Assembly: GCA_963713445.1 (NCBI GenBank)
Contig: CAVQMB010000031.1
Coordinates: 124,001-188,000 of the forward strand
DNA length: 64,000 bases
Direction of reading: 5' to 3'
Source of the DNA: CAVQMB01 sp963713445
GTDB taxonomy: Bacteria; Pseudomonadota; Gammaproteobacteria; Competibacterales; Competibacteraceae
Part shown: positions 28,201 to 37,457 of the stretch, piece by piece
Layout of the letters: each line of letters starts with the position of its first letter
Position numbering within the stretch: the stretch's first letter is position 1
Notes under the pieces: model-generated
What the model saw: the letters and a program-made list of their open reading frames with translations, nothing else
Told to the model about the DNA's origin: nothing
The model's database searches: none
Position numbers and translations under genes: made by a program

Positions 28201-29633
28201 AACGAGTGCTCGGCCGGCCGGTTCGGATCAGTCGTGGGATCACAAATATATCGTCAACGGCAGTTGCACGCCGAATTATTTGGTGGGTGGCAACCCCACA
28301 TCGACCTGTACCTTTTATGCCGAACTCATCAATGTACCGTACCCGGTCAATGAGCCGTATACCATGCAGATCGGCATCGTGGACGGTGCCAGCAGTTTCA
28401 CCTTGGAGCCAACTTACCCCACGTTTTGTTCTTTTGAAAGCATTGCTGGCTATGCAAGTCCGACCAAGCCGACGTGCACGGCGACCGTGACCAGGCGCGC
28501 CAATACGACCGATAGCAATACGGCCGTCGTGGTAACAGCCGCGCTACGCAAAGGATACGGCGTGGAAACCGGGGACCTGGTTCAGCTTGATACCGGCCGC
28601 CTTAAGTAATCCTAAGAGCTTGGGGCGCACCGCACCCGCTGGAACGGCGGCGGTCGACGGTTTGGCCGAACCTGGCGCCGGCGGCGAGGTCAACTGTAAT
28701 CCTGCGCTGGTGAACTTGGGTGGCAGCAGTAGCTGCAACGCGGTACCCAATCAGGGATGGCGGTTCGCCGGCTGGGATGCGCCGGCCTGCAATGGGATAC
28801 TCGACCCGAGTTGCCCCCTACCAAATATCACCAGTTCCACCTCGGTGCCGGCCCAATTCGCGCCAGTGATCGCGACCCAGGTCCAGCCGGCAGACAGCGG
28901 TAGCGCCTCTTGTACGCCCAACCCGGTACCGCTGGGCGGAACGACCACTTGCACGGCAACGGCCGGCTCCGGTTATGAATTTGTCGGCTGGAGCGGGGCG
29001 TGTTCGGGCTCGGATGCGGTCTGCCAGCTCACGTCGATAAGGGCGCCCGCCAGCGTAACGGCCAACTTCGCGGCATTGGTGGTCAATCCGCAGCAAACGG
29101 CTAGTGGTCTGCCATTGGTTAACGTGCAAGCCGGCAGCGGTTGGCATCCCACCCCCGGAAGCGACCCGACCCAACCGTCGCTAGGCTGGATACCGTTAAC
29201 GGGCAGCAGCAATTCGCCTGCGGTGGCGCCCCCGGCCGGGGTGGATTTGCCCTATGGGGTACTCGGCTTCGTGCTCACCGGCGGCACGCCGGGGAGCAGC
29301 GCCGATGTCACGATACAGTATCCGGACCCGCTGCCGGCGAATACCGAGTACTGGAAATACAACCGCGCCACGAAGCAGTGGTACCCGCTCGCTCCCAGCG
29401 GTTACACGGTGAGCGGCAGCACCATCACGCTGCATCTCACCGACGGCGGCACCGGCGACAGCGACGGCGCGGCCAACGGCGTCATCGTCGATCCGGGCGG
29501 CCCGGCCGTGCCGAAGAGCGCTGGCGGCGGCCAGGCCAAGCCCATCCCGACTGTGGATGAGTTGGGACTTGGCCTGCTGGCCGGCCTGCTGGGACTGCTC
29601 GTGCTCGGCTGGCGCTGGGCCCGCTTAGACTGA
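25292..29633 (+). CDS. Large secreted IPTL-CTERM protein, copy 2, four frameshifts
   Basis: Paralogue of the gene at 17390, and the better preserved: the first 730 or so codons are open. A signal peptide (FLLPLLLLAFCYNLPASAA) leads to CPLTVTGGTVPCPVPV. A helical N-terminal domain of unknown type contains AFARNAIRAYVFARLLSIIQ. A middle region contains YGGPSRWFTLRKL and CPNFGPSFPGHPSV. A cadherin/VCBS-like repeat follows (HGTLQLNSDGSFTYTP), then InlB-type repeats (YEFVGWSGAC), a choice-of-anchor-like module (YWKYNRATKQW) and the IPTL-CTERM tail (KPIPTVDELGLGLLAGLL then GWRWARLD). IPTL-CTERM tails are thought to be sorted by an exosortase-like system; none is encoded here. Indels near 27460, 28072, 28205 and 28605 break the frame. 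The start is GTG with AGGGAG. Repaired length is about 1,445 residues. Confidence 0.78.
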
Positions 29634-29658
29634 TCGAGCGCGACTGCCGCAAGTGGCC

Positions 29659-29690
29659 CGGGTTCCCCGTCATGCGCGCGGCGGAACCCG
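29659..29690 (+). terminator. Decayed hairpin after IPTL-CTERM copy 2
   Basis: CGGGTTCC and GGAACCCG pair over eight bases; the flanking sequence (AAGCCTTGGTTCGA) matches that after the copy 1 hairpin. It is a weakened homologue of the 21762-21792 element and marks the right part of the duplicated block. Confidence 0.5.
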
Positions 29691-29699
29691 AGTGAAGCC

Positions 29700-29912
29700 T
29701 TGGTTCGATGGAGTATGCCCTTTGCTGTTTGCGGTCGAGCGAGACGCCGGGGCCAACACCTGCCCGGTGATTCGGCGGTAGCTGTCGGGCGCACCGGAAT
29801 ACTGCTCCCGCTACTCGCGTAGAACCGCATCGACGGACGTGCCTTGCACCACAGCGCGCTGGTGCGCTTTCAGCAATGTTTCGTCGTCGATAGTGACAGC
29901 GAGTTTGGCCAT
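29700..29912 (-). pseudogene. VapB-type antitoxin relic with amber stop (copy 2)
   Basis: The frame starts MAKLAVTIDDETLLKAHQ and continues AVVQGTSVDAVLRE, an almost perfect VapB antitoxin start. A TAG at 29811-29813 interrupts it. In the same frame sequence like a VapB tail follows (REQYSGAPDSYRR, SRSTANSKG). No PIN-domain VapC gene follows on this strand, so the module has lost its toxin and decayed. It corresponds to the relic at 24717-24845. Confidence 0.65.
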
Positions 29913-29922
29913 GATTCCGTCA

Positions 29923-29951
29923 CCGTGCTACGCGGAAACAGCGTAGCACGG
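29923..29951 (-). terminator. 11-bp perfect hairpin at the end of the aco cluster
   Basis: CCGTGCTACGC and GCGTAGCACGG pair perfectly around a 7-base loop, 14 bases past the stop of the lipoyl gene, the last gene of the minus-strand aco operon. There is no T run. Probable transcript 3' end. Confidence 0.55.
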
Positions 29952-29964
29952 CGGATGGCGCGGC

Positions 29965-30198
29965 TCACCCGATCGACCCGATCCTGTCCCCTTTGGAGAC
30001 CACCGCGTCGACCTCCTGGGCGATCCTGAGCGTGCCGCTGGTGGGGGCGTGGATCTCGTACTGGACCTTCTCCACCATGACCTCGGCGATCAGGTCGCCC
30101 TCGCGGACATGGGCACCGTCGTTGGCCAGCCAGGCGGTGATCACCGCCTGGCTGTCTTCCTCCCACAGATCGTTGGGTATGGTGACCGCCAGCGTCAT
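29965..30198 (-). CDS. Free-standing lipoyl-domain protein
   Basis: A 77-residue protein that is a single lipoyl/biotinyl hammerhead domain. The modified lysine is Lys44 in AEVMVEKVQYEIHAPTSG, and the closing half-motif is VVSKGDRIGSIG. It lacks any catalytic E2 domain. It starts one base after the stop of the E1-beta gene, so the two are coupled. It may act as a swinging-arm acceptor for the second E1 pair, separate from AcoC; a lipoate ligase gene lies in the same operon. E2 and E3 partners for it are not evident here. Confidence 0.85.
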   Translation of the reverse strand: MTLAVTIPNDLWEEDSQAVITAWLANDGAHVREGDLIAEVMVEKVQYEIHAPTSGTLRIAQEVDAVVSKGDRIGSIG

Positions 30199-30199
30199 G

Positions 30200-31213
<1,014 letters not shown>

Positions 31214-31243
31214 GATGGTTCTCCGGGGCTGGGCGGATGCGGG

Positions 31244-32230
31244 TCAGGCAAACACGCAGGTCAGCGCGTCTTCCGGGTCCGGGTAGGCGCTGTCGCGGGC
31301 GAAGGCAATCGCCGCATCGACCCGTTCGCGGGCCTGGCGCTTGATTGTGTCCGCTTCATCGGCGCTCAGCTCGCCGTGCCCGATCAAGGCCTTCTCAAAC
31401 GCCGGAATCGGATCCTTGGCCACTAATGCTTCCTTTTCGCCCTTCGGCCGGTAGCCCTCGGCGTCGCCCATGAAATGACCGGCCAGACGGTAGGTTTCCA
31501 GGTCCAGCAGGCTGGGGCCACCGCCGCCACGGGCGCGTTCAACCGCCTCGCCGGCCGCCTCGTAAATGGCGATGGGGTCGTTGCCCGGCACGAACACACC
31601 GGGGATGCCGTAGGCCACAGCACGGTCGGCGTTGTGGGTGACTGAAGTAGCATGATCCTTTTCCACCGAGATCGCCCAGTCGTTGTCCTCCACCACGAAA
31701 ATCACCGGCAGGTTCCACAATGCGGCCAGATTCAGGGCCTCGTGAAACGCGCCCTGGTTGGCCGCGCCCTCACCGATGAACGATACCGCGACGCCTTCCT
31801 TGCCCTGCATCTGGCGCGACAGCCCGGCGCCGACCGCCGGACCCATCCCCTCGGCGATAATGCCGGAGCAGGCGAAGTTGACCGCAGGGTCGAATAAATG
31901 CATGTGTCCGCCGCGGCCGCCGCTGAGGCCGGTTTTCTTGCCGAAGATTTCCGCCGCCATGCGGTTCAGATCGACGCCTTTGGCGATGGCGACATGGTGC
32001 GGCCGGTGGGTGGCGGTGATGACATCGGTCGGCTGCAGATGGGCGCATACGCCGACCGCGCACGGCTCCTGGCCATTCGATAAGTGCATTTCGCCGGGTA
32101 TCGGGCCGGCCGCCATGTTGAAGACTGGCTGCTTGCCCTCGAGGTAGATCTGCTCGATGGTCTCCTCGAAATAGCGGCTGATCAGCATGTGCTGGTACAT
32201 CCAGCGGTTCTTCTCAGGGGTGGGTTTCAT
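31244..32230 (-). CDS. acoA: Thiamine-diphosphate 2-oxo acid/acetoin dehydrogenase E1 alpha subunit, copy 1
   Basis: Alpha subunit of 328 residues. The TPP-binding motif is unusual: GEGAANQGAFHEALNLAALW, with Glu in place of the second residue of the normal GDG; the closing EDND is near normal. ATHRPHHVAIAKGVDL and KKTGLSGGRGGHMHLFDP are family segments, and FACSGIIAEGMGPAVGAGLS follows. GGAGG lies six bases before the ATG and the lipoate ligase gene ends two bases before it. It is paired with acoB copy 1. The GDG-to-GEG change keeps an acidic metal ligand, so activity is plausible. Confidence 0.85.
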   Translation of the reverse strand: MKPTPEKNRWMYQHMLISRYFEETIEQIYLEGKQPVFNMAAGPIPGEMHLSNGQEPCAVGVCAHLQPTDVITATHRPHHVAIAKGVDLNRMAAEIFGKKTGLSGGRGGHMHLFDPAVNFACSGIIAEGMGPAVGAGLSRQMQGKEGVAVSFIGEGAANQGAFHEALNLAALWNLPVIFVVEDNDWAISVEKDHATSVTHNADRAVAYGIPGVFVPGNDPIAIYEAAGEAVERARGGGGPSLLDLETYRLAGHFMGDAEGYRPKGEKEALVAKDPIPAFEKALIGHGELSADEADTIKRQARERVDAAIAFARDSAYPDPEDALTCVFA

Positions 32231-32232
32231 GG

Positions 32233-33048
32233 TTATCCTCCAATGGTCTCAGTCAAATGCGTGGCGTCCTGCTGGATCTGGGTGGTTATCGCGCCGGTGA
32301 GGCGCTGCCAGTCGCTCGCGTCCCAGCGGCGCCCGGTTAACGGCGATATTGCTCAGCGACCGTGGTGTGGGCGTCGGCACTGCAGCGCCGGGCGATCCCG
32401 CTGTATTGATAGAACATGTTGACGGCGTCCACCAGGGCCGCCGGATCGGTGTCCACCAGCAGCATCGCGTGCGCCAGCACGACGATCTCACGCGGCCGGT
32501 TTCCGCCAGCGCGCATGATCTTCCAGCGCTGGGCGGTGCCAGCGATTTTCCGGTCGGCCACTAGCAGATTGTAGCGGCCGTTGCAGAAGGCGCCAGCGAC
32601 CGTGCCGTAATGGGTGGCAAGGCCCTGGGCCGCAAGCGCTGCTTGGATCGGCTGGCACAGCCGCGCGTAGGCGGCGGCCAGCGAGGCGTCGACGCCCGGT
32701 TGGCGCCATACCAGCGATAGATTCAGCACCCCCGGTCCCTGCGGAACCAGGTCACCGCCGCTGGCGCGCACCACTACTGGCCAGCCATATGCGGCCGAGT
32801 GGCCCGCCGCCCTGGCGAAGCGCTCGGGGGGGACGAGGGCACGCGGCGCAAATAGTGATCGCGTGGTCCGCCACAGGCGCCAGCCGAAAACCGATTTCGC
32901 CTCTGGCGACGTGGGCGAGCAGATCCCGCTCCAGCTCAATGGCTTGCTGCGGTGCCAGATGCACCGCAGCGGCCATTGCGGCTGCGCCAGAGCGGCCGGC
33001 CGGCGTGGCATTCGTGGCTTCACCAGCCACGCTGTGACTGGCGTCCAT
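32233..33048 (-). CDS. Lipoate--protein ligase A family protein, two frameshifts
   Basis: Enzyme of the biotin/lipoyl ligase fold that attaches lipoate to lipoyl domains. The start MDASHSVAGEATNATPAG at 33048 leads to LERDLLAHVARGEIGFRL. After an indel near 32880 the frame carries VVVRASGGDLVPQGPGVLNL (the lipoyl-AMP-binding RxSGG...PG motif), then GTVAGAFCNGRYNLLV and ADRKIAGTAQRW with the catalytic lysine. A second indel near 32338 (VAEQYRR) restores a natural tail (LTGRRWDASDWQRLTGAI, QQDATHLTETIGG) that stops two bases before acoA. Placement between E2 and E1 genes suggests it lipoylates AcoC and the free lipoyl protein. Confidence 0.8.
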
Positions 33049-33058
33049 GCCGGATGCC

Positions 33059-34192
33059 TCAGTCAATGCTGGTGCTGAAGTGCTCGATGAGCAACCGGTT
33101 GATCTCGCCGGGGACCTCCATTTGTACCATGTGGCCGGCGCCGTCGATGATCTCGATCCGGGCACCGGCGGGCGCCTGCCGGGCGTGATCAGCCGGTATG
33201 ATCCGGTCGGCCTCGCCCCAGATCACCAGGATTGGATGGCGCTCGGTGCTGACGGTATCGGCCAGCCGCTGCTGCTGGCGGCCCTCGCGGAACAGTTCAT
33301 CAGCCAGTGTCTGCAGCGCCTCGGCGACACCGTCCAGGCGTTTGTACTTGAGCAGGTCGTCCAGCAGTTGCCGGGTCACCAGGTCCGGATCAGCGAACAG
33401 TTGCTGCACGTGCGGTTTGAGCTGGCGCCGTGAATTGGCGCTGATGAAGCCCTCCAGGTAGTCACGGTTGATGTCCTCTCCGAGCCCGGCGCTGCCGATC
33501 AGGCTCAGCGACTGGACCCGCTCCGGGTGTTCACGCGCCAGCTGCAGGGCGACGGCACCACCCATGGAGTGTCCTACCAAATGGGCCTGGTCGATGCCCA
33601 CGGCATCCATGAAGCTGCGTACACTGGCCGCGAGCCCCGCCAGACTGGCGTCGGCCAGGGCCTTTTCAGACTGGCCGTGGCCGGGCAGATCCAGCGCGTA
33701 CACCGTGTACTGCTCCGCCAGTGCCTGCAGGTTGAACAGCCAGTTGTCCAGATCACCGCCAAAGCCGTGCAGCAGCAGCACCGTCTCGGCGCCGTCGCCC
33801 TGGCGGGTGTAGCGCAGCCGCTGACCGTCTACCTCGATAAACTGATAGGCGCTCTCCTGCTCGCTGTCGGCGTCGTCCTCGGGCGGCGTGAAATTGGCCT
33901 GGAAGTCTTGGACGTAGTGGTCGATGTCAGCGTCGGCTACAGCCTCGTCGGCGAGCACCGCGAGCAGATCACCGACCGGGTGTACCTCGTCGGCCTGCGC
34001 CACGATGCGGCGCAGGCGACCGGAGCCGGTGGCTTCGACCGCACCGGCGATTTTGTCGGTCTCGACTTCCAAGATCTCGTCGCCGACGGCGATGTCGGCG
34101 CCTTCCTCGACCAGCCAGTCGACCACCCGTCCTTCCTTCATGGACAGGCCCCATTTGGGCATCACAATGGGGGTGATGCTGGAATCGCTCAC
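33059..34192 (-). CDS. acoC: Acetoin dehydrogenase E2: lipoyl domain fused to alpha/beta hydrolase
   Basis: A 377-residue E2 of the AcoC type. Residues 5-80 are a lipoyl domain with the modified Lys47 in EVETDKIAGAVEA. After an acidic linker (about residues 95-118), residues 120-375 form an alpha/beta hydrolase. This has an oxyanion HGFGG at 142, nucleophile Ser209 in VGHSMGGAVA, an acid in VIWGEADRIIP and His in GAGHMVQME. This replaces the chloramphenicol-acetyltransferase-like core of normal E2 proteins and is typical of acetoin systems in Pseudomonas. It transfers the acetyl group from E1 to CoA. Confidence 0.92.
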   Translation of the reverse strand: MSDSSITPIVMPKWGLSMKEGRVVDWLVEEGADIAVGDEILEVETDKIAGAVEATGSGRLRRIVAQADEVHPVGDLLAVLADEAVADADIDHYVQDFQANFTPPEDDADSEQESAYQFIEVDGQRLRYTRQGDGAETVLLLHGFGGDLDNWLFNLQALAEQYTVYALDLPGHGQSEKALADASLAGLAASVRSFMDAVGIDQAHLVGHSMGGAVALQLAREHPERVQSLSLIGSAGLGEDINRDYLEGFISANSRRQLKPHVQQLFADPDLVTRQLLDDLLKYKRLDGVAEALQTLADELFREGRQQQRLADTVSTERHPILVIWGEADRIIPADHARQAPAGARIEIIDGAGHMVQMEVPGEINRLLIEHFSTSID

Positions 34193-34201
34193 GGTGACCT
34201 C

Positions 34202-35206
34202 CTAAGCGGCAATCGCGCGGACGGCGGCGACGATCTTGCCGGCACTGGGAATGTAGGCATCCTCCAGGCTGGGTGAGAACGGCACCGGTGTGTGCGGCGC
34301 CGTGACCATCCGCACCGGTGCCCGCAGGTCGTCGAAGGCCTCCTGGGCGACCAGGGCGGCCACGTCGGCGGCGATGCTGCAGCGCGGGTTGGACTCATCC
34401 ACTGCCACCAGCCGGCCGGTTTTCTCCACGCTTTCCAGGATGGTATCGGTATCCAGCGGTGAGGTGGTGCGCAGATCGACGATCTCGCAGCTAATGCCGT
34501 CTTTGGCCAGTTGCTGGGCGGCCTCGATGCAGCGATGCACCATCAGGCCGAAGGCCACCAGGGTTACGTCGTCGCCGTCGCGCACCACGTTGGCCTCGGC
34601 GAATGGGATGGCATAGGACTCTTCCGGCACCTCGCCCTCGACGCCGTACAGATTCTTGTGTTCGCAGAAGATCACTGGGTCGTCGTCGCGGATGGCCTGG
34701 ATCAGCAGGCCCTTGACGTCATAAGGGCTGGACGGCACCACGACTTTGAGGCCGGGGATGTGGGTGAAGATCGGGGTCAGCATCTGCGAATGCTGGGCGG
34801 CGGCGCGAAAGCCGGCACCGACCATGGTGCGGATTACCACAGGGGTTTTGGCCTTGCCGCCGAACATGTAGCGGAATTTGGCGGCCTGATTGTAGACCTG
34901 GTCCAGGCAAACCCCTATGAAGTCAACGAACATCAGCTCGGCGACCGGCCGCATGCCGCAGGTCGCCGCGCCGATGGCGGCGCCGACATAGGCCGATTCC
35001 GATAGTGGGGTATCCAGCAAACGGTCGCCGTATTTGGCATAAAGCCCTTTGGTGACACCGAGGACGCCGCCCCAGGCGTCTTTCTCGCCGGGGCTGCCGG
35101 TTCCGCCGACGATGTCCTCACCCATGACGATGACCGAGGAATCGCGCGCCATTTCCTGGTCGAGCGCCTCGTTGATCGCGTCTTTAAACGAAAGCTTGCG
35201 AGCCAT
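34202..35206 (-). CDS. acoB: Acetoin dehydrogenase E1 beta subunit, copy 2
   Basis: A 334-residue TPP-enzyme beta subunit: MARKLSFKDAINEALDQEMA, VIVMGEDIVGGTGSPGEKDA, DTPLSESAYVGAAIGAATCG, MRPVAELMFVDFIGVCLDQV and TLVAFGLMVHR. The GEDIVGGTGSPGEKDAWGG segment is typical of AcoB. It lies between acoA copy 2 and acoC, the standard aco order, so this E1 pair is the likely true acetoin:DCPIP oxidoreductase. A GGAG-type site precedes the ATG. No frameshift. Confidence 0.9.
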   Translation of the reverse strand: MARKLSFKDAINEALDQEMARDSSVIVMGEDIVGGTGSPGEKDAWGGVLGVTKGLYAKYGDRLLDTPLSESAYVGAAIGAATCGMRPVAELMFVDFIGVCLDQVYNQAAKFRYMFGGKAKTPVVIRTMVGAGFRAAAQHSQMLTPIFTHIPGLKVVVPSSPYDVKGLLIQAIRDDDPVIFCEHKNLYGVEGEVPEESYAIPFAEANVVRDGDDVTLVAFGLMVHRCIEAAQQLAKDGISCEIVDLRTTSPLDTDTILESVEKTGRLVAVDESNPRCSIAADVAALVAQEAFDDLRAPVRMVTAPHTPVPFSPSLEDAYIPSAGKIVAAVRAIAA

Positions 35207-35224
35207 GATGGTCTTCTCCCCGGT

Positions 35225-36208
35225 TCAATACGTCAGGTAGACGTCGGTTTCCAGATCAGCCACGGTGGGTTCCGGCGCCGCCTGGGCCTGGGCGACGGCG
35301 TCGTCGATCCGTGCCAGCACGTCGTTATCGATTGCTGCCATCTCGTCGGCGGTGATCACACCGGCGCTCATCACCCGTTGACCAAACAGCTTGAGGCAGT
35401 CGCGCTCGTTGCGGATGGTGTCAATCTCGCCGCTGGCACGGTAGGTTTGGGCGTCGCCTTCGAAGTGCCCAAAGAACCGGATCATCTGGCATTCCAGCAG
35501 GGTCGGGCCGCCGCCGTGGCGGGCCCGCTGGATAGCTTCACCAGCGGCTTCGTAGACGGCGAAGAAATCGGTCCCATCGACGGATACGCCCGGCATACCG
35601 AAGCCGCTGGCGCGGTCGAGATAGCTGTCGCAGGATACCGCCCAGTCGGCCGACGTGGACTCGGCATAGCCATTGTTTTCCACCACGAATACCGCCGGCA
35701 GGTTCCACACCGTCGCCAGGTTCAGGCTTTCCAGGAAGGTGCCCTGGTTGGATGCGCCGTCGCCGACAAAACTGATCGCCATGCCGCCAGCACCCTGCAG
35801 CTTGGCCGCCAGGCCGGCCCCGCAGACCAGTGGCGCGCCAGCGCCGAGAATGCCGTTGGCACCCATCATGCCGACGTCCAGCTCGGCGATGTGCATGGAG
35901 CCGCCCTTTCCGTGGCAGCAGCCGGTTTTCTTGCCGAAAATTTCGCCCATCATGGCGTGCACGTCGACGCCCTTGGCGATGCAATGGCCGTGACCGCGAT
36001 GCGTGCTGGCGATCTTGTCGGTGGGCCGCAGATGGCTCATGATGCCGACCGCCGAGGCCTCCTCGCCCGCGTACAGATGGACGAAGCCGGGAATGCCGCC
36101 CTTGGCGAATTCCAGATGCACCCGTTCCTCGAACTCGCGGATGGTGCGCATGCTGCGGTAAGCAGTCAGCAGTTCATCCCGCGCCAGCGGGAAGGGATTC
36201 TCACTCAT
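35225..36208 (-). CDS. acoA: Acetoin dehydrogenase E1 alpha subunit, copy 2
   Basis: A 327-residue TPP-binding alpha subunit. The start at 36208 follows GGAGGAACCCACC and gives MSENPFPLARDELLTAYRSM; a longer frame to 36358 runs into acoX. The TPP motif is canonical: GDGASNQGTFLESLNLATVW to ENN. STHRGHGHCIAKGVDVHAMM and KKTGCCHGKGGSMHIAELDV are family markers, with MMGANGILGAGAPLVCGAGL following. The start overlaps the end of acoX by eight bases, so translation is coupled. It forms the first E1 pair of the operon. Confidence 0.92.
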   Translation of the reverse strand: MSENPFPLARDELLTAYRSMRTIREFEERVHLEFAKGGIPGFVHLYAGEEASAVGIMSHLRPTDKIASTHRGHGHCIAKGVDVHAMMGEIFGKKTGCCHGKGGSMHIAELDVGMMGANGILGAGAPLVCGAGLAAKLQGAGGMAISFVGDGASNQGTFLESLNLATVWNLPAVFVVENNGYAESTSADWAVSCDSYLDRASGFGMPGVSVDGTDFFAVYEAAGEAIQRARHGGGPTLLECQMIRFFGHFEGDAQTYRASGEIDTIRNERDCLKLFGQRVMSAGVITADEMAAIDNDVLARIDDAVAQAQAAPEPTVADLETDVYLTY

Positions 36209-37259
36209 GGTGGGTTCCTCCGGAGTGGTCTTGGTGGAACAACAGACGTTGGCGGGCCGCGGCCTGCATGATGCGCGGCACGTCGATGGTGAACAATGTA
36301 TCGGTGCGCAGGGTGATGGTGATCCGGTCGTCGGGGCCGAATTCGATCTCGCGTTCACCGTCCAGCGCGATGGATCCGCCCGGCGTGCTGAGCGGGTAGG
36401 GGGTGTTCGGCGTCAGCCGGCGATGCCCGGCGATGCCGACCGCGCTCATCAGTCCCGGTCCGATCGGCGCCGACAACACCTGGCGCGCACGCCCCGCGGG
36501 CGTCAGGGTAACGTGCAATCCTTCCGGGGCATGCCGCGCAACCGGGTCCAGTAGTCCGGCGATGGCTGACATACCGATGGCTTCCGGAGCGGCAAAGGTG
36601 ACGAACAGTTCGCGGAAGTTGTCGGCGCGCCACAGCGCCCGGGCGCCGACGTAGCGTTCGCTGGTGACCGCCACGTCGACCAGCGCCAGATCACGCTGGG
36701 CCCCATCATTGACGTCGACCTGCAATACTTTGTTGGGTCGCAGCGCGTTGTCGGCCGGGATGCGGCCACTGGCGTACAAGCCCACCGCCAGTCCGGTGAT
36801 GGTGGGTTCGCGCAGTTCCGGGAAGGCGTTGTTGGTGCCGGTGGACAGGCCGGCGATGGGCAGCCGCCCGCAGCGACTGGCCACCGCCCGGCTGGTGCCA
36901 TCGCCACCCAGTACCACGATCGCCTTGACCCCGGCGCTAGCCATGAGGTCCGCAGCACGGTGAGTATCGTTGACCGTGCCGCTGACCGGCATGTCCAGGA
37001 ATTCCACCTCCGGCCAGGGCTGGCGGTCGAGGTTGCGTTCGCGGGTCAGGCCGCGGTTGAGCAGGCCGCTGATGCCACCCTTGTCGGGCATCATCAGCAC
37101 CCGTCGGATGCCGGTTGCGCCCAGGGCGGCAAGCACCCGCAGCACGATGTTGGCGCGGTCGGCGATCTGCAGTCCGCTGGCATTGGCCACCAGCCGGCGG
37201 ATATCACGCGCCGACACCGGATTGGCGATGATGCCTACGGTTGCCTGAGACGTACTCAT
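36201..37259 (-). CDS. acoX: Acetoin catabolism protein AcoX (NAD-kinase-like)
   Basis: A 352-residue protein of the ATP-NAD kinase-like fold that travels with acetoin genes; its reaction has not been settled. The nucleotide-binding motif GGDGT lies at residues 118-122 (AIVVLGGDGTSRAVA), and LSTGTNNAFPELREP follows the NAD-kinase pattern. The N-terminus VGIIANPVSARDIRRLVANA is typical. It is the first gene of the operon, about 55 bases below the predicted sigma-54 promoter, with a GGAGGAACGG ribosome-binding site. Confidence 0.88.
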   Translation of the reverse strand: MSTSQATVGIIANPVSARDIRRLVANASGLQIADRANIVLRVLAALGATGIRRVLMMPDKGGISGLLNRGLTRERNLDRQPWPEVEFLDMPVSGTVNDTHRAADLMASAGVKAIVVLGGDGTSRAVASRCGRLPIAGLSTGTNNAFPELREPTITGLAVGLYASGRIPADNALRPNKVLQVDVNDGAQRDLALVDVAVTSERYVGARALWRADNFRELFVTFAAPEAIGMSAIAGLLDPVARHAPEGLHVTLTPAGRARQVLSAPIGPGLMSAVGIAGHRRLTPNTPYPLSTPGGSIALDGEREIEFGPDDRITITLRTDTLFTIDVPRIMQAAARQRLLFHQDHSGGTHHE

Positions 37260-37313
37260 CGAGTCCGTTCCTCCTCTGGATTACAGCATTACCTGATCGG
37301 CGGCATACGATCA

Positions 37314-37329
37314 AGCAAACCCTGCGCCA
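37314..37329 (-). promoter_or_regulatory. Sigma-54 promoter of the aco operon
   Basis: On the minus strand TGGCGCAGGGTTTGCT carries the invariant GG and GC ten bases apart and matches TGGCAC-N5-TTGC at all but one of the key positions. It lies about 55 bases ahead of acoX, and the sigma-54 activator gene acoR is just upstream. Confidence comes from both pattern and context. Confidence 0.8.
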
Positions 37330-37397
37330 CTATTGTGGATACTCTGACAGATCAGTGCCTTAGAGGATCTCAGGCCACCATCAGCAAGTGAATCGTC

Positions 37398-37436
37398 TGT
37401 CGCATCTGTCACAACTGTCGCAGCCATCATGCGACA
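37398..37436. promoter_or_regulatory. Probable AcoR upstream activator site (inverted repeat)
   Basis: TGTCGCAT at 37398-37405 is matched by its exact reverse complement ATGCGACA at 37429-37436, with further CTGTCGCAG-type half sites between. It lies about 75-110 bases above the -24/-12 promoter, the normal distance for an enhancer bound by a sigma-54 activator, and just past the acoR stop. Confidence 0.65.
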
Positions 37437-37457
37437 CCTGTTGCATGTTTTGCACGT

